Source: Litoribacter populi (GTDB taxonomy: Bacteria > Bacteroidota > Bacteroidia > Cytophagales > Cyclobacteriaceae). From it: DNA of 64,000 bases. Below the pieces are notes generated by a model that was given only the letters and a program-made list of their open reading frames with translations, was not told where the DNA came from and ran no database searches. The position numbers were made by a program, and so were the translations under genes. The DNA lies in NCBI RefSeq assembly GCF_007483685.1, contig NZ_VMKN01000001.1, forward strand, positions 1,910,393-1,974,392, read 5' to 3'. Below are positions 51,544 to 61,431 of the stretch, one piece after another (the first letter of the stretch is position 1; the number at the start of each line of letters is the position of its first letter).

Positions 51544-52565
51544 GTGAGGTAGTTACGGTTCTAATGCCGGTGTTTAATGCTGCAAATTACATTAGAGAAT
51601 CTATTGAGTCAATTCTAAGTCAAACTTATAAAGATTTTATATTTTTTATTATCGATGATGGCTCCACTGATGAAACACCGGAAATAATTAAGTCTTATGC
51701 TGATCCGAGGATAATTTTCCAAATTAACCCATTTAATAAAGGATATATATATTGCCTTAATCTGGGGATTGAAAGAATTGATTCTAAATATATCGTCAGA
51801 ATGGATGCGGATGATATTAGTCTGCCGGATCGATTGGGAAAACAAGTTTCTTTTATGGAGACCAATCCTGACGTAGTTGTTTGTGGCAGTGGTAAAATTA
51901 ACTTTTTGGATGGCCATCCAGAAACAGAAACGAAAGTATTCAATATTACAGATTCAACCGATCTTCTCTTTAGTTCTATTTTTAACACCTCTATACCCCA
52001 CCCAAGTGCCATTATAAGAAATTCAATCTTGAAAGATCATAAAATAGTTTATAACGAGGAATACTATTATGCTGAGGACAAAGCCATGTGGTTAGACCTC
52101 TCCAAGTTTGGCAAATTGGCAAACCACCCCGACTATTTGATCAAATATCGATTACATCAAAATCAGGTTTCTACCACGAAACATACCATTCAAAGGAGAA
52201 ATAGCCTTGCTAAAACTCGACTAGTATTACTTGACTATGGGGTTCAGCTACAAGAAGAGGATTTGCTACCTCTACAGTATATCTGTTATCCTCAATGTTG
52301 TAACTCCTTAGAAGAATTAGGGGATATTGAAAGATTAATTTTGAAATTTATTGAAACTTTTAAATACCATGATGGCTTTCAAAGAAAATTTGTAGAAAGC
52401 TTTCTGTTAAATCGAATATTAACAAATGTCACATGGTCTACACCAATTGGATTAGAAATCATGGGTTTTATTAATAGTAGTAAGTATCTAAAATGGGAAA
52501 TGTTTGATACCAAATTTTTTCTCAAATCATTACTCCGTAGAAAAACTAGGGGCTTATTCCCTTAA
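51540..52565 (+). CDS. Glycosyltransferase family 2 (paralogue of the 48443 gene)
   Basis: The 341-residue GT-A enzyme has VVTVLMPVFNAANYIRESIE, FFIIDDGSTDETPEIIKSYA, NKGYIYCLNLGIERIDSKYI and VRMDADDISLPDRLGKQVSF. FNTSIPHPSAIIRNSILKDH and YYAEDKAMWLDLSKFGKLAN align block for block with the 48443 product, so the two genes are paralogues 3 kb apart. The stop lies 10 bases before the next start. Confidence 0.87.
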   Translation: MSEVVTVLMPVFNAANYIRESIESILSQTYKDFIFFIIDDGSTDETPEIIKSYADPRIIFQINPFNKGYIYCLNLGIERIDSKYIVRMDADDISLPDRLGKQVSFMETNPDVVVCGSGKINFLDGHPETETKVFNITDSTDLLFSSIFNTSIPHPSAIIRNSILKDHKIVYNEEYYYAEDKAMWLDLSKFGKLANHPDYLIKYRLHQNQVSTTKHTIQRRNSLAKTRLVLLDYGVQLQEEDLLPLQYICYPQCCNSLEELGDIERLILKFIETFKYHDGFQRKFVESFLLNRILTNVTWSTPIGLEIMGFINSSKYLKWEMFDTKFFLKSLLRRKTRGLFP

Positions 52566-52575
52566 ATCAAGGTTT

Positions 52576-53469
52576 ATGAGGATTGTTTATTTGATATTGG
52601 CCCATAGATATCCAGAGCAACTAATCAAATTGGTTGATAGATTAAATATGGACCACACCCACTTTTTAATACATTGGGATAAAAAAGTTGGTAATAATGA
52701 TTTTTCATTTTTGGAAAGCACTTTTCTAAAATATGGTAATGTTGAATTTATCAAAAGGTATACTTGTCATTGGGCTGGATTTGGTATTGTTGAAGCTAGC
52801 TATGAAGGGTTGAAACTGGTTGTTGAGAAAAACATTCCATGTGATTATTTGTGTTTAATGAGTGGTCAGGATTATCCCATTAAATCTAATGAGTATATTC
52901 TTAATTTTTTTGAACGTCATAATGGAAAATCATTCATTAACTACAATCTATTGCCCCATCCAACATGGAGAGATCACAATGGAGGGTATGATAGGCTCAC
53001 CAATTGGTACTTTGTTACTAAAAGTCAGCAATATGGTTTTCCAAACAAACTATTTAGATCTAGGCCTAGACTTTCTCATTTAATTAAAAATACTATAGGA
53101 AAGTTATTTCCCAATAGAAAATTTCCAAGCGGATTTATACCTTATGGAGGGGCTCAGTTTTGGGCCTTAAATATAAAGCATGTGAAATATATTTATGAGG
53201 CTATTTATGGCAATCCTGATTTTTACAAATTTTTCAGATATGTTATGGTAGCTGATGAATTTATGTTTCAAACAATTATGGGTAATTATCCGAATCAAGA
53301 AGAGTTAGTTAATACGACTCTTCACTTTTTGGAATGGGATAGGGTTGGGGCTATACTTAATTATGGGGATAAAGAAAATATTCTAAATACCGACCATTTA
53401 TTTGCCCGAAAATTCGATTTTAATGTCGATCCTTCTATAATGGAATATCTTGATAATCAAGTCTTATGA
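52576..53469 (+). CDS. GT14-type beta-1,6-N-acetylglucosaminyl/xylosyl-transferase-like (core-2/I-branching family)
   Basis: From the ATG at 52576 the protein has 297 residues. Family features are RIVYLILAHRYPEQLIKLVD, THFLIHWDKKV, HWAGFGIVEASYEGLKLVVE, CDYLCLMSGQDYPIK (the GQDxPI block) and GAQFWALNIKHVKYIYEAI, plus ADEFMFQTIM with the catalytic-region acidic residues. In bacteria such genes are found in capsule or EPS loci and may add a branch. An in-frame upstream ATG (52504) lies inside the preceding gene and is rejected. Confidence 0.82.
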   Translation: MRIVYLILAHRYPEQLIKLVDRLNMDHTHFLIHWDKKVGNNDFSFLESTFLKYGNVEFIKRYTCHWAGFGIVEASYEGLKLVVEKNIPCDYLCLMSGQDYPIKSNEYILNFFERHNGKSFINYNLLPHPTWRDHNGGYDRLTNWYFVTKSQQYGFPNKLFRSRPRLSHLIKNTIGKLFPNRKFPSGFIPYGGAQFWALNIKHVKYIYEAIYGNPDFYKFFRYVMVADEFMFQTIMGNYPNQEELVNTTLHFLEWDRVGAILNYGDKENILNTDHLFARKFDFNVDPSIMEYLDNQVL

Positions 53470-53488
53470 AATTTCCTAAATTTTTCGT

Positions 53489-54454
53489 ATGTCAAAAGTC
53501 TTAATTACTGGTTCCTCTGGCTTTGTTGGGAAAAACCTTGTCAAATATCTTGAGTTGGACGATTTTTTTGATGTCACAACTGTAAACAGGAAGCCCCAAA
53601 TTGAAGATGATAAAAATATTTCCTTTAGTAACTTCTATTTAGATGATTCACTTTTTTTTCATAATTATATTCATCTAGCTGGGAAGGCTCACGATATAAA
53701 AAATACATCCAATTCTGAAGAATATTTTGAGATAAACTTTGAGCTATCTAAAAAGGTGTTTCAGAAATTTTTACAAGATTCTGAGGCTGAAACTTTTATT
53801 TATATAAGCTCTATTAAAGCTGTTAGAGACTGTGCTGAGACGGTTCTAACTGAAAACCTGGAGCCAGACCCTCAAACAGCATATGGTTTATCTAAATTGA
53901 AATCAGAACAGTATATTTTTTCAAATTGCCCAGTGGGAAAAAAGGTGATTATCCTAAGACCATGTATGATTCATGGACCTGAAAATAAGGGAAACTTAAA
54001 TCTTCTTTATAAATTTATTTCTAAGGGGATTCCTTACCCTCTAGGTGCATATTCCAACATTCGCTCATTTTTAAGTATTGAAAACCTTTGCTTTATTCTA
54101 AGCCAAATTATCAAAAAACCAATAGAGTCTGGTGTTTACCATATTTCAGATGATCATCCAATTAGCACGAAAGATTTAATCGAAATAATGGGTGATTCGA
54201 TTGGCAAAAAATCAAAAATAATTCATATCCCTAAACCTATTATTTCAGGCATTGCTAAAGTAGGTGATCATCTCAGGCTGCCATTGAACTCTGATCGACT
54301 TCGAAAGCTTACTGAAAATTACATTGTTTCCAATTCCAAACTAATGCGTACCCTTTTGGTTGAGCTTCCTGTTTCCAGTCAAGAAGGCCTTTTTCAAACG
54401 TTTAAATCTTTTCAAAAGCTATGTATTATCTTTTTGCCTTATGCGCTCTTTTAA
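53489..54454 (+). CDS. NAD-dependent sugar epimerase/reductase (WbpV/FnlB-like, SDR)
   Basis: The 321-residue extended SDR protein has the dinucleotide motif LITGSSGFVGKNLV, HLAGKAHD, the active-site Ser in YISSIKAV and the catalytic YGLSK (YxxxK). The later segments ILRPCMIHGPENKGNLNLLY and PLGAYSNIRSFLSIENL are typical of WbpV/WbgZ-like enzymes that reduce 4-keto-6-deoxy-HexNAc to UDP-QuiNAc or FucNAc. The start of the initiating-transferase gene lies inside its last 34 bases, the same arrangement as wbpV-wbpL pairs. No 4,6-dehydratase is in the window, so the substrate must come from elsewhere. Confidence 0.8.
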   Translation: MSKVLITGSSGFVGKNLVKYLELDDFFDVTTVNRKPQIEDDKNISFSNFYLDDSLFFHNYIHLAGKAHDIKNTSNSEEYFEINFELSKKVFQKFLQDSEAETFIYISSIKAVRDCAETVLTENLEPDPQTAYGLSKLKSEQYIFSNCPVGKKVIILRPCMIHGPENKGNLNLLYKFISKGIPYPLGAYSNIRSFLSIENLCFILSQIIKKPIESGVYHISDDHPISTKDLIEIMGDSIGKKSKIIHIPKPIISGIAKVGDHLRLPLNSDRLRKLTENYIVSNSKLMRTLLVELPVSSQEGLFQTFKSFQKLCIIFLPYALF

Positions 54455-55365
54455 TCACAGAAATTATTTACATCCAATTAGCCAGGAATTATAGAATAGT
54501 AGACATTCCTACTGATAGATCATCCCACAAAGTACCAACGGTAAGGGGAGGGGGGGTGATTTTTCCCATTGCACTTATTTTGCCCTTTTATTTTGGCGAA
54601 ATTAATCAGAGTTTGGTTATCGTAGTTCTTTTGGTAGCGACAATTAGTTTTTTGGATGATATGTTTTCTTTGAGCCAACTACCGAGAGCAATAGCTCAGA
54701 TAGCTGGAACTTTATACATTTTCTATGATTTAGGTGTTTTTCAAATAGAGTGGTTTTATATTTTGATCTGTACGGTGTTGTTTTTCGGATGGATTAACGC
54801 CTTTAACTTTATGGATGGAATTAATGGGATTTCTGTATTATACTGTCTTGTTTCCTTAATTTCTTTCAGTTTTCTTGAAGTCAATTTTATCTATCATGAG
54901 ACTTTTGTTATTTTGGGGTTAGCCTGCATGGTTTTTTCAGTTTTTAACTTACGTCAAAAAGCAGTGGCTTTTTTAGGGGATGTAGGGAGTATTAGCCTTG
55001 CTATAATTCTCGGGTATTTTATGGTGCACACAATTGTTCAAACGGGGAATTTCTTTTACCTTATATTCTTCTCAATCTATGGTGTTGATACCATTATTAC
55101 AATTTTTATTCGCCTTATTAAAAAGGAGAATATTCTTCATCCTCATCGATCACATTTGTATCAATACTTGGTCAATGAGCGGGGGATAAGTCATCTTACG
55201 GTTTCAGCCACATATGCTATTTGTCAATTGCTGCTAAATACGGTTTTAATTCATTTAGTGGGCATGGAGAATATGACAGCAATTACTTTTACATTGACTT
55301 TATGCTGTATCTTCTTTCTTTACACTTTTATCCGAATTAACTATAAGATCAAACCTATGTCCTGA
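54421..55365 (+). CDS. WbpL/WecA-like polyprenyl-phosphate HexNAc-1-phosphate transferase
   Basis: The 314-residue membrane protein has 9-10 transmembrane segments and the MraY-family motifs SSHKVPTVRGGG, FLDDMFSLSQLPRA (DDxx loop), NAFNFMDGINGIS (catalytic NxxNxxDGxxG-type), FLGDVGSIS and HPHRSHLYQYLV. It transfers a sugar-1-phosphate from UDP to undecaprenyl phosphate, the first step of unit assembly. Position last in the locus, immediately after the WbpV-like gene, suggests the first sugar is QuiNAc, FucNAc or similar. A strong terminator follows. Confidence 0.9.
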   Translation: MYYLFALCALLITEIIYIQLARNYRIVDIPTDRSSHKVPTVRGGGVIFPIALILPFYFGEINQSLVIVVLLVATISFLDDMFSLSQLPRAIAQIAGTLYIFYDLGVFQIEWFYILICTVLFFGWINAFNFMDGINGISVLYCLVSLISFSFLEVNFIYHETFVILGLACMVFSVFNLRQKAVAFLGDVGSISLAIILGYFMVHTIVQTGNFFYLIFFSIYGVDTIITIFIRLIKKENILHPHRSHLYQYLVNERGISHLTVSATYAICQLLLNTVLIHLVGMENMTAITFTLTLCCIFFLYTFIRINYKIKPMS

Positions 55366-55390
55366 TTTTACCTATATTCGCGTAAAACAT

Positions 55391-55422
55391 AAAAGGGCCA
55401 AACGTATTCGTTTGGCCCTTTT
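55391..55422. terminator. Bidirectional terminator between the EPS locus and pfkA
   Basis: A perfect 14-bp stem (AAAAGGGCCAAACG with CGTTTGGCCCTTTT) closes a TATT loop. Flanking A and T runs make it work for both the plus-strand locus and the minus-strand pfkA transcript, which ends 16 bases away. Confidence 0.9.
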
Positions 55423-55437
55423 ATATTCATTAAAAAT

Positions 55438-56424
55438 TTATTGTGACAAAATTTTAGCAACTCTAAAGTCATCTTCATCCACCTCTTTGTCGTCCACAAT
55501 TGCTCTCTTAATTGGTGTGTATACAATTTTATTATTTATTACTCCAGCCATGACATCTTCTTTTCCATGTATTAAACCTTCTACTGCCGCAACTCCTAAT
55601 TTACTAGCTAGTAACCTATCGAACGAAGTAGGTGAGCCACCTCTCTGTAAATGGCCTAAAATAGTAACTCTAATATCATAGGTTGGTAAAAACTTTTTGA
55701 CTTTTTTGGAAATCTCCAAAGCCCCACCACTTTTTCCTCCTTCAGCGACAATGACTATATTGGATTGCTTTTTGGCTTTTGCCCTTGACTTTAACCTTTC
55801 GATAAGGCTCTCCACAGGCATTTTCCGCTCTGGAATTAAGGTTGCGGCTGCACCACTACCAATTCCCGCATTTACGGCAATGAAACCTGCATCGCGACCC
55901 ATTACTTCAACAAAGAAAAGTCGATCATGGGAGCTTGCCGTATCCCTAATCTTATCAATTGCCTCAATTGCCGTATTGCACGCAGTGTCAAAGCCTATCG
56001 TGCTATCCGTACCAGAAAGGTCATTGTCAATAGTGCCCGGTAGCCCTATGGAAGGGATGCCAAATTCCTTATAAAAGAGATGGGCACCAGTTAGGGATCC
56101 GTCCCCTCCGATTACAACCAAGGCGTCTATGCCATGTGATTTTAAATTTTCATAGGCAGTTTTTCTACCCTCTGAGGTCCTGAATTCTTGACTTCGGGCT
56201 GATTTCAAGAAGGTGCCCCCTCGTTCCAGAATATAAGCTACATCTCTGTTCTCCAGTTTTTTGATGTCATTTTGGATCAATCCTTCATATCCCCTGAAAA
56301 TCCCATAAACTTCCAGATTGTAATATTTCGCCGATCTTACGACTGCTCTGATGGCTGCGTTCATCCCCGGGGCATCTCCCCCAGAAGTGAGCACACCGAT
56401 GCGTGTGACCGTTTTATTTGCCAT
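55438..56424 (-). CDS. pfkA: ATP-dependent 6-phosphofructokinase
   Basis: PfkA phosphorylates fructose-6-phosphate to fructose-1,6-bisphosphate. The 328 residues include GVLTSGGDAPGMNAAIRAVV (ATP loop), FRGYEGLIQND, VIGGDGSLTGA, GLPGTIDNDLSGTDSTIGFD with the catalytic Asp, VEVMGRDAGFIA, AEGGKSGGALEI and GHLQRGGSPTSFDRLLASKL. This is the bacterial ATP-dependent type. It starts one base after the mgsA stop, so the two are in one operon with mgsA first. Confidence 0.95.
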   Translation of the reverse strand: MANKTVTRIGVLTSGGDAPGMNAAIRAVVRSAKYYNLEVYGIFRGYEGLIQNDIKKLENRDVAYILERGGTFLKSARSQEFRTSEGRKTAYENLKSHGIDALVVIGGDGSLTGAHLFYKEFGIPSIGLPGTIDNDLSGTDSTIGFDTACNTAIEAIDKIRDTASSHDRLFFVEVMGRDAGFIAVNAGIGSGAAATLIPERKMPVESLIERLKSRAKAKKQSNIVIVAEGGKSGGALEISKKVKKFLPTYDIRVTILGHLQRGGSPTSFDRLLASKLGVAAVEGLIHGKEDVMAGVINNKIVYTPIKRAIVDDKEVDEDDFRVAKILSQ

Positions 56425-56425
56425 T

Positions 56426-56803
56426 TTATTTATTAATTGTGTTCAGGTGTTTAAACATTAATTCTGCAGATGCCAAGTTTGTGGCTAGGGGAATATGATG
56501 GACATCACATATCCGCATCAACATTTGCACGTCAGGTTCGTGGGGGTGCTTATCCAAAGGGTCTCTAAAGAAGACAACCATGTCCAGCTCTTTTTGTGCT
56601 GCCATAGCTGCTATCTGAGCATCACCGCCCATGGGCCCCGAGAGTAATCTTTGGACTTCGAATCCGGCTCTTTCTATATGGAGGCCTGTAGTGCCGGTGG
56701 CCACAAGTTTTATGTTTGCTCCTTTGAGCTTTTGTTTGAAGCCGCTAAGAAAATGAACCATATCAGCTTTCTTGCCGTCATGGGCAATTAGGGCAATTTT
56801 CAT
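56426..56803 (-). CDS. mgsA: Methylglyoxal synthase
   Basis: The enzyme converts dihydroxyacetone phosphate to methylglyoxal and phosphate. The 125 residues include [33 protein letters not shown] (phosphate-binding), [16 protein letters not shown] with the catalytic Asp, and [20 protein letters not shown] (allosteric and catalytic His/Asp region). A partial Bacteroidota -7 box (TAACTTTA) occurs upstream in the 77-base gap to priA. The stop is one base before pfkA. Pairing of a lower-glycolysis bypass enzyme with PFK is notable. Confidence 0.94.
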   Translation of the reverse strand: MKIALIAHDGKKADMVHFLSGFKQKLKGANIKLVATGTTGLHIERAGFEVQRLLSGPMGGDAQIAAMAAQKELDMVVFFRDPLDKHPHEPDVQMLMRICDVHHIPLATNLASAELMFKHLNTINK

Positions 56804-56880
56804 ATGTTAGTTTAATAGGTTTGGTATAAAGTTAAAAAAATACATTGAGCATAAACCATTTTATGAGAATTTTAGAAAAA

Positions 56881-59400
56881 TTATCCGGGATCCACATCAA
56901 CGATAAACCTCGCTGATTTAAATGATTTATCTGCTGATAACTCTTCGATCATCTCGATCATATGGTGTTTGAAGGTTGCTGGAGCATTATTGTTTTTGTC
57001 CAACTTCACCAGTATTTCAAAAATATATAGGTTTTTTATCTTCGCAATCAATGCCTTTTCCGGTCCTAATATTATCTTTTTGACCTTAATAGTGGCTAGC
57101 AGGTTTACCAAATGCTTAGCCGCCCGCTCTGCCACGTTATACTCTTTGTGCTTTACACTGATTTTGATAGCCTTAATGAATGGTGGGTAAAAAAAACTTT
57201 TTCGTTCCCCCATTTCCTGCAAGTAAAAATTCTTATAGTCTCCGTTTATGATCGAATTATAAATTGGATTGTCCGGTTGTCGGGTTTGAATGATTACGGA
57301 ACCTATTTTTTCTCTTCGCCCGGCCCTGCCTGCCACTTGTGTGATTTGCTGAAAAGCTCTTTCTCCTGCCCGATAATCCGGAAAATATAGAATCCTATCA
57401 GCATCCACTATACCCACCACTGTCACTTTATCAAAATCCAGCCCTTTGGTCACCATCTGAGTACCTACCAAAATATCGATATTTCCTTGGCCAAAATTCT
57501 CCAACAACTTTTGAAAGCCATATTTGCTTCTGGTGGTGTCCATATCCATTCTCGCAATTCGGGCTTCAGGGAATAGCATGGAAAGATTTTCCTCAATACG
57601 CTCAGTTCCCTGACCCACTGTGGTTATCTGTACACTTCCACATGCCTCACATTTCTTTGGGAGTTTTTCCTTAAACCCACAATAATGACAGCGCATCTCC
57701 TCGCCAAATTGGTGATAGGTCAAGCTGACATCACAATGTTCGCATTCCGGTATCCATCCACAGTCCTCACAATTGACAAATGGTGCATATCCACGACGGT
57801 TTTGGAAAATTATGACTTGTTCCTGGTTGTTGAGTGCGGCTTGAACCTTTTCCCGGAGCTGCCGTGTAGTATCTAGCTTCAGCAGGTTCTTTTTCTTATC
57901 GCTCAAAATGTCCGATAGGACATAATCTGGAAGTTGGGCATTGCCATACCGATGAGTCATTTCCACTAGCCCGTATTTATTCTGTCGTGCATTATAGTAT
58001 GACTCAAACGATGGTGTGGCACTGCCCAACAACACCTTCGATTGGTGAAGGTAGCCCAGCATTATGGCGGCATCCCTTGCTTGAAACCTCGGTGCCGGAT
58101 CAAATTGCTTATAACTAGTCTCATGCTCTTCATCAACTATGATAAGGCCTAGACTGTCAAAAGGAAGGAATAAAGAGGATCTCACACCCACGACCAAGGG
58201 AAAGCGACCACTTAATACTCCTTGCCAAACTTCCACTCTTTCATTGTCGGAATATTTGGAATGAAATACCCCCATCTTTGAACCAAATACTTTTTGGAGA
58301 CGGTTAACTATTTGGGTAGTTAAGGCAATTTCTGGTAATAGAAATAGGACTTGGGAGCCACTTTCCAATACCTCCTCAATCAATTGGATATAGATTTCAG
58401 TTTTGCCACTTCCTGTAATTCCATGCAGGAGAACAGTCTGTTTGTCTTCAAAATGAGCCTTAATGGCTTTCACCGATTCTTCCTGATTTTCAGATAAAAT
58501 TATAGGCTCCGTATCAATGACCTGTGTTTCATCAAATCTGCTAATCACCTTTTTGTACTCTTCAAAAATCCCATTCTTGACCATGGTTTTTAGAGTGCTT
58601 GGGGATGAACCTGCTTCTAAAAGCAGCTTTTTCTCTATCCCTAAGGTATTTAGTTCAGGTTTTTGATAGATTGGCACCATTTGAAGGTATCGAAGCAACA
58701 TGCCCTCCTGCTTGGGTTTTTTTGAAAGTAATTCAAATAGGTCTTCCAAAGCAGATTTTCCCACAACATACCCATCTATAAGCTTGACTCTACTTTCTAT
58801 TTTAGGCGAAAACTTTTCCTTTACTTGGTCAAAAATTAATATAGCCTCCTTAGCCACTAAACTTTTGATAATGTGATGCGCTGATTTTAACAGTAATAAC
58901 TTTCCGCATTCCTCATACGTCAGCTCATCCTTGGTTTCCAGCTGGTCCAAGATCACTTGCTCCCTTGGGTCAATGGGGTATTTGGTTTCAAGGGGGTCGA
59001 AATTTGGGTTCAGCTGGACCTTGCTTTCACTACTTAATTTTAGACCCGAGGGCAAAGCTGCATTCATCACCTCTCCGATATGGCAACAATAATATTCCGA
59101 CATCCAGGTCCAAAACTTTATTTGGATAGGATTGACACTTGGCTGGTTGTCCAAAAGCTCAAGCAGAGGTTTGGCTTCATATTCTTTAGGGGGTTTTTGA
59201 TGGACCTTACCAACAATTCCAGTCAAAACCTTCCTTTTTCCAAAGTGCACCATTACCCGTTTACCAATTTGAATTTCATTTAGAAATTCAAATTGGACTT
59301 TATAAGTGAACATTTTTGGGATAGGAACAGGGAGGATAATGTCGGCAAAATAACTAGCCTGATCAGGTGCGGAATTATCAAATAAAGTGTTGTCAATCAT
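56881..59400 (-). CDS. priA: Primosomal protein N' (replication restart helicase)
   Basis: PriA recognises stalled forks and reloads the replisome. The 839 residues have an N-terminal fork-binding domain (ADIILPVPIPKMFTYKV), Walker A (LHGITGSGKTEIYIQLIE, about residue 330), the DEEH box (LIIVDEEHETSYKQFD), the zinc region with four CxxC pairs between CEDCGWIPECEHC and CHYCGFKEKLPKKCEACGS, then VGTQMVTKGLDFDKV and QVAGRAGRREKIG. It directly abuts the YyaL-type gene (stop-start adjacency), so it is co-transcribed with that gene and the GSCFA gene. Confidence 0.95.
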   Translation of the reverse strand: MIDNTLFDNSAPDQASYFADIILPVPIPKMFTYKVQFEFLNEIQIGKRVMVHFGKRKVLTGIVGKVHQKPPKEYEAKPLLELLDNQPSVNPIQIKFWTWMSEYYCCHIGEVMNAALPSGLKLSSESKVQLNPNFDPLETKYPIDPREQVILDQLETKDELTYEECGKLLLLKSAHHIIKSLVAKEAILIFDQVKEKFSPKIESRVKLIDGYVVGKSALEDLFELLSKKPKQEGMLLRYLQMVPIYQKPELNTLGIEKKLLLEAGSSPSTLKTMVKNGIFEEYKKVISRFDETQVIDTEPIILSENQEESVKAIKAHFEDKQTVLLHGITGSGKTEIYIQLIEEVLESGSQVLFLLPEIALTTQIVNRLQKVFGSKMGVFHSKYSDNERVEVWQGVLSGRFPLVVGVRSSLFLPFDSLGLIIVDEEHETSYKQFDPAPRFQARDAAIMLGYLHQSKVLLGSATPSFESYYNARQNKYGLVEMTHRYGNAQLPDYVLSDILSDKKKNLLKLDTTRQLREKVQAALNNQEQVIIFQNRRGYAPFVNCEDCGWIPECEHCDVSLTYHQFGEEMRCHYCGFKEKLPKKCEACGSVQITTVGQGTERIEENLSMLFPEARIARMDMDTTRSKYGFQKLLENFGQGNIDILVGTQMVTKGLDFDKVTVVGIVDADRILYFPDYRAGERAFQQITQVAGRAGRREKIGSVIIQTRQPDNPIYNSIINGDYKNFYLQEMGERKSFFYPPFIKAIKISVKHKEYNVAERAAKHLVNLLATIKVKKIILGPEKALIAKIKNLYIFEILVKLDKNNNAPATFKHHMIEMIEELSADKSFKSARFIVDVDPG

Positions 59401-61431
59401 CTAATTCAGCTTTGGTAATTGATTCAAGGCCTCCTGAACGGTACCTACTGGTTGTTTACAGGTTTGGTTAAAACAAACGAAAATTCTAGAATCACCTACC
59501 TCAAAAGTTTTTCCTTCCAATAGTGGAGGGTAGGTGGTTTTTTGAGAGGAGAATCCAAAAATTGCATTCGGATGAAATTCAGCTGCAAATTCTTCGGAAA
59601 GCTTTTCTGCATCTGAGCCCACTATCGCTACTTCTCCAGTCGATAAATGGGTTTCCAGATAATGTAAAGCCCAATGAGCCATGAATGTTGGATCAGATAG
59701 AATTAATTTATTTACCATTGCAAGCATCCTTTTGGAAAGGTTGAGATATTCATTATTGTAATAATACAATCCCAAAAAATGGAGATTTCTGGCCATTTTA
59801 GCATTGCTTGAGGGAATTACGTTGTCGAATATTTCTTTCTTATTGGCAATTAGTCGCTCAGCTTTGGGATTATTGAAGTAGAGTAGCGGTTCCTCTTTGT
59901 CTAGAAAATTCTTAATTACCATTCCGGCCATATCATTTGAATGCTCAAGCCAATTTACATCCCCGGTCATTTGATACAATTTGATCAACGCTTCTATTAA
60001 GGCAGCATAATCCTCTAAAAACGCATCATTATAAGCCGTACCTTCTTTATATACCCTGTAAAGTCTTCCATTGAGGTATACCTTCTCTATTAAAAACCTA
60101 GCTGCGTTCAAGGCAAGTGTTTTATATTCCTCTTTGTGATAGGCAAAATAACAATCCACCAAGCCTGTGATAGCTAAGGCATTCCATCCAGTCAATATTT
60201 TGTCATCTAAACCAGGTTTTGGCCTGTTTTCCCGATGGGAGTACAGCAGGTGCTTGATTGCTTTTAACTTCGTGTGAAGATCAACTTCAGTAAATCCACT
60301 TTTCTGGGCCAATTGGTTATAATCTAAGGTCTGAAAAAGTATGTTTGCACCATCTTCCCAGTTTCCAGGATCTTTAATATTATACAAGTCCCTAAACCAG
60401 TCATAATCCTCTCCAAGGAGATCCTTTAGATTTTGAGCTTTCCAAGTATAGAACTTACCTTCTTCTCCCTCGCTATCGGCATCTATTGCGGCATTGAAGC
60501 CTCCCTCTGGCTGTAGCATGTCGTTCTTTAACCATTCAATTGTTTCTTCAATTTTTTCCTTAAAAAACTCATCTCCACTGCTCTGATATGCTTTTGCGTA
60601 TAGCGAAAGAAGCTGGCCATTATCATAAAGCATCTTTTCAAAATGAGGGGCAAACCATTCTGCGTCCACCGAATATCGAGCAAAACCGCCACCGATGTGG
60701 TCATAGATCCCACCCATTCCGATTTTTTTCAACGTGAAAAGAACCTTGTCTTTAACTTCTATATTTCCAGCAATTTTAGCATAACTCAGCAGAAATTCCC
60801 AAATGGCAGGCATTGGGAATTTCGGGCTTCGAGATAGCCCTCCCCACTGATCATCAAATTGACGCAAAATTTCTTTCGCGGCTTTATGAATCACCTCACT
60901 GTTTGTTTCCATTTGCTCATCCGAAAGCCCATATTTATCCTTCTCAAGCCTGGCCAGTGTTTCACCAAAACCATCCGCACTCTCTGAGAGCTTGTCATAA
61001 TGAAGTTCAAATGCCTGAGAGATGTTTTTCAGCAAAGCCTTAAAATTCTTATTCGGGAAATAGGTGCCGCCGTAGAATGGTTTTTGGTTTGGCAAAAGAA
61101 ACACATTTAGCGGCCATCCACCGTTCAGTCCCATTGCTTGTACGGCATCCATGTAAATATTGTCCAAATCGGGGCGTTCTTCACGGTCGATTTTTATACA
61201 GACAAAGTGCTCATTCATGAGCTCGGCGGTGGCATCGTCCTCAAAGCTTTCCTTCTCCATCACATGGCACCAATGGCAGGCAGAATAGCCAATGCTCACC
61301 AAAATGGGTTTATTTTGCTCTACAGCCTGCTGCAACGCGTTATCGTTCCATTCCTGCCAGTCTACAGGGTTGTAGGCATGTTGCAGTAAGTATGGACTTT
61401 TACTGTTGATCAATCGGTTAGCTTTCTTCAT
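59401..61431 (-). CDS. YyaL-type thioredoxin-domain protein (DUF255/spermatogenesis-associated-20-like)
   Basis: The 676-residue protein has an N-terminal DUF255 thioredoxin-like domain ([37 protein letters not shown], a CxxC of the CHWC type; [20 protein letters not shown]). An (alpha/alpha)6-barrel, N-acylglucosamine-2-epimerase-like, follows from about residue 200 ([52 protein letters not shown]). The biochemical role of the family is not established. Its start overlaps the GSCFA gene by 14 bases, and priA follows at once. Confidence 0.9.
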   Translation of the reverse strand: MKKANRLINSKSPYLLQHAYNPVDWQEWNDNALQQAVEQNKPILVSIGYSACHWCHVMEKESFEDDATAELMNEHFVCIKIDREERPDLDNIYMDAVQAMGLNGGWPLNVFLLPNQKPFYGGTYFPNKNFKALLKNISQAFELHYDKLSESADGFGETLARLEKDKYGLSDEQMETNSEVIHKAAKEILRQFDDQWGGLSRSPKFPMPAIWEFLLSYAKIAGNIEVKDKVLFTLKKIGMGGIYDHIGGGFARYSVDAEWFAPHFEKMLYDNGQLLSLYAKAYQSSGDEFFKEKIEETIEWLKNDMLQPEGGFNAAIDADSEGEEGKFYTWKAQNLKDLLGEDYDWFRDLYNIKDPGNWEDGANILFQTLDYNQLAQKSGFTEVDLHTKLKAIKHLLYSHRENRPKPGLDDKILTGWNALAITGLVDCYFAYHKEEYKTLALNAARFLIEKVYLNGRLYRVYKEGTAYNDAFLEDYAALIEALIKLYQMTGDVNWLEHSNDMAGMVIKNFLDKEEPLLYFNNPKAERLIANKKEIFDNVIPSSNAKMARNLHFLGLYYYNNEYLNLSKRMLAMVNKLILSDPTFMAHWALHYLETHLSTGEVAIVGSDAEKLSEEFAAEFHPNAIFGFSSQKTTYPPLLEGKTFEVGDSRIFVCFNQTCKQPVGTVQEALNQLPKLN

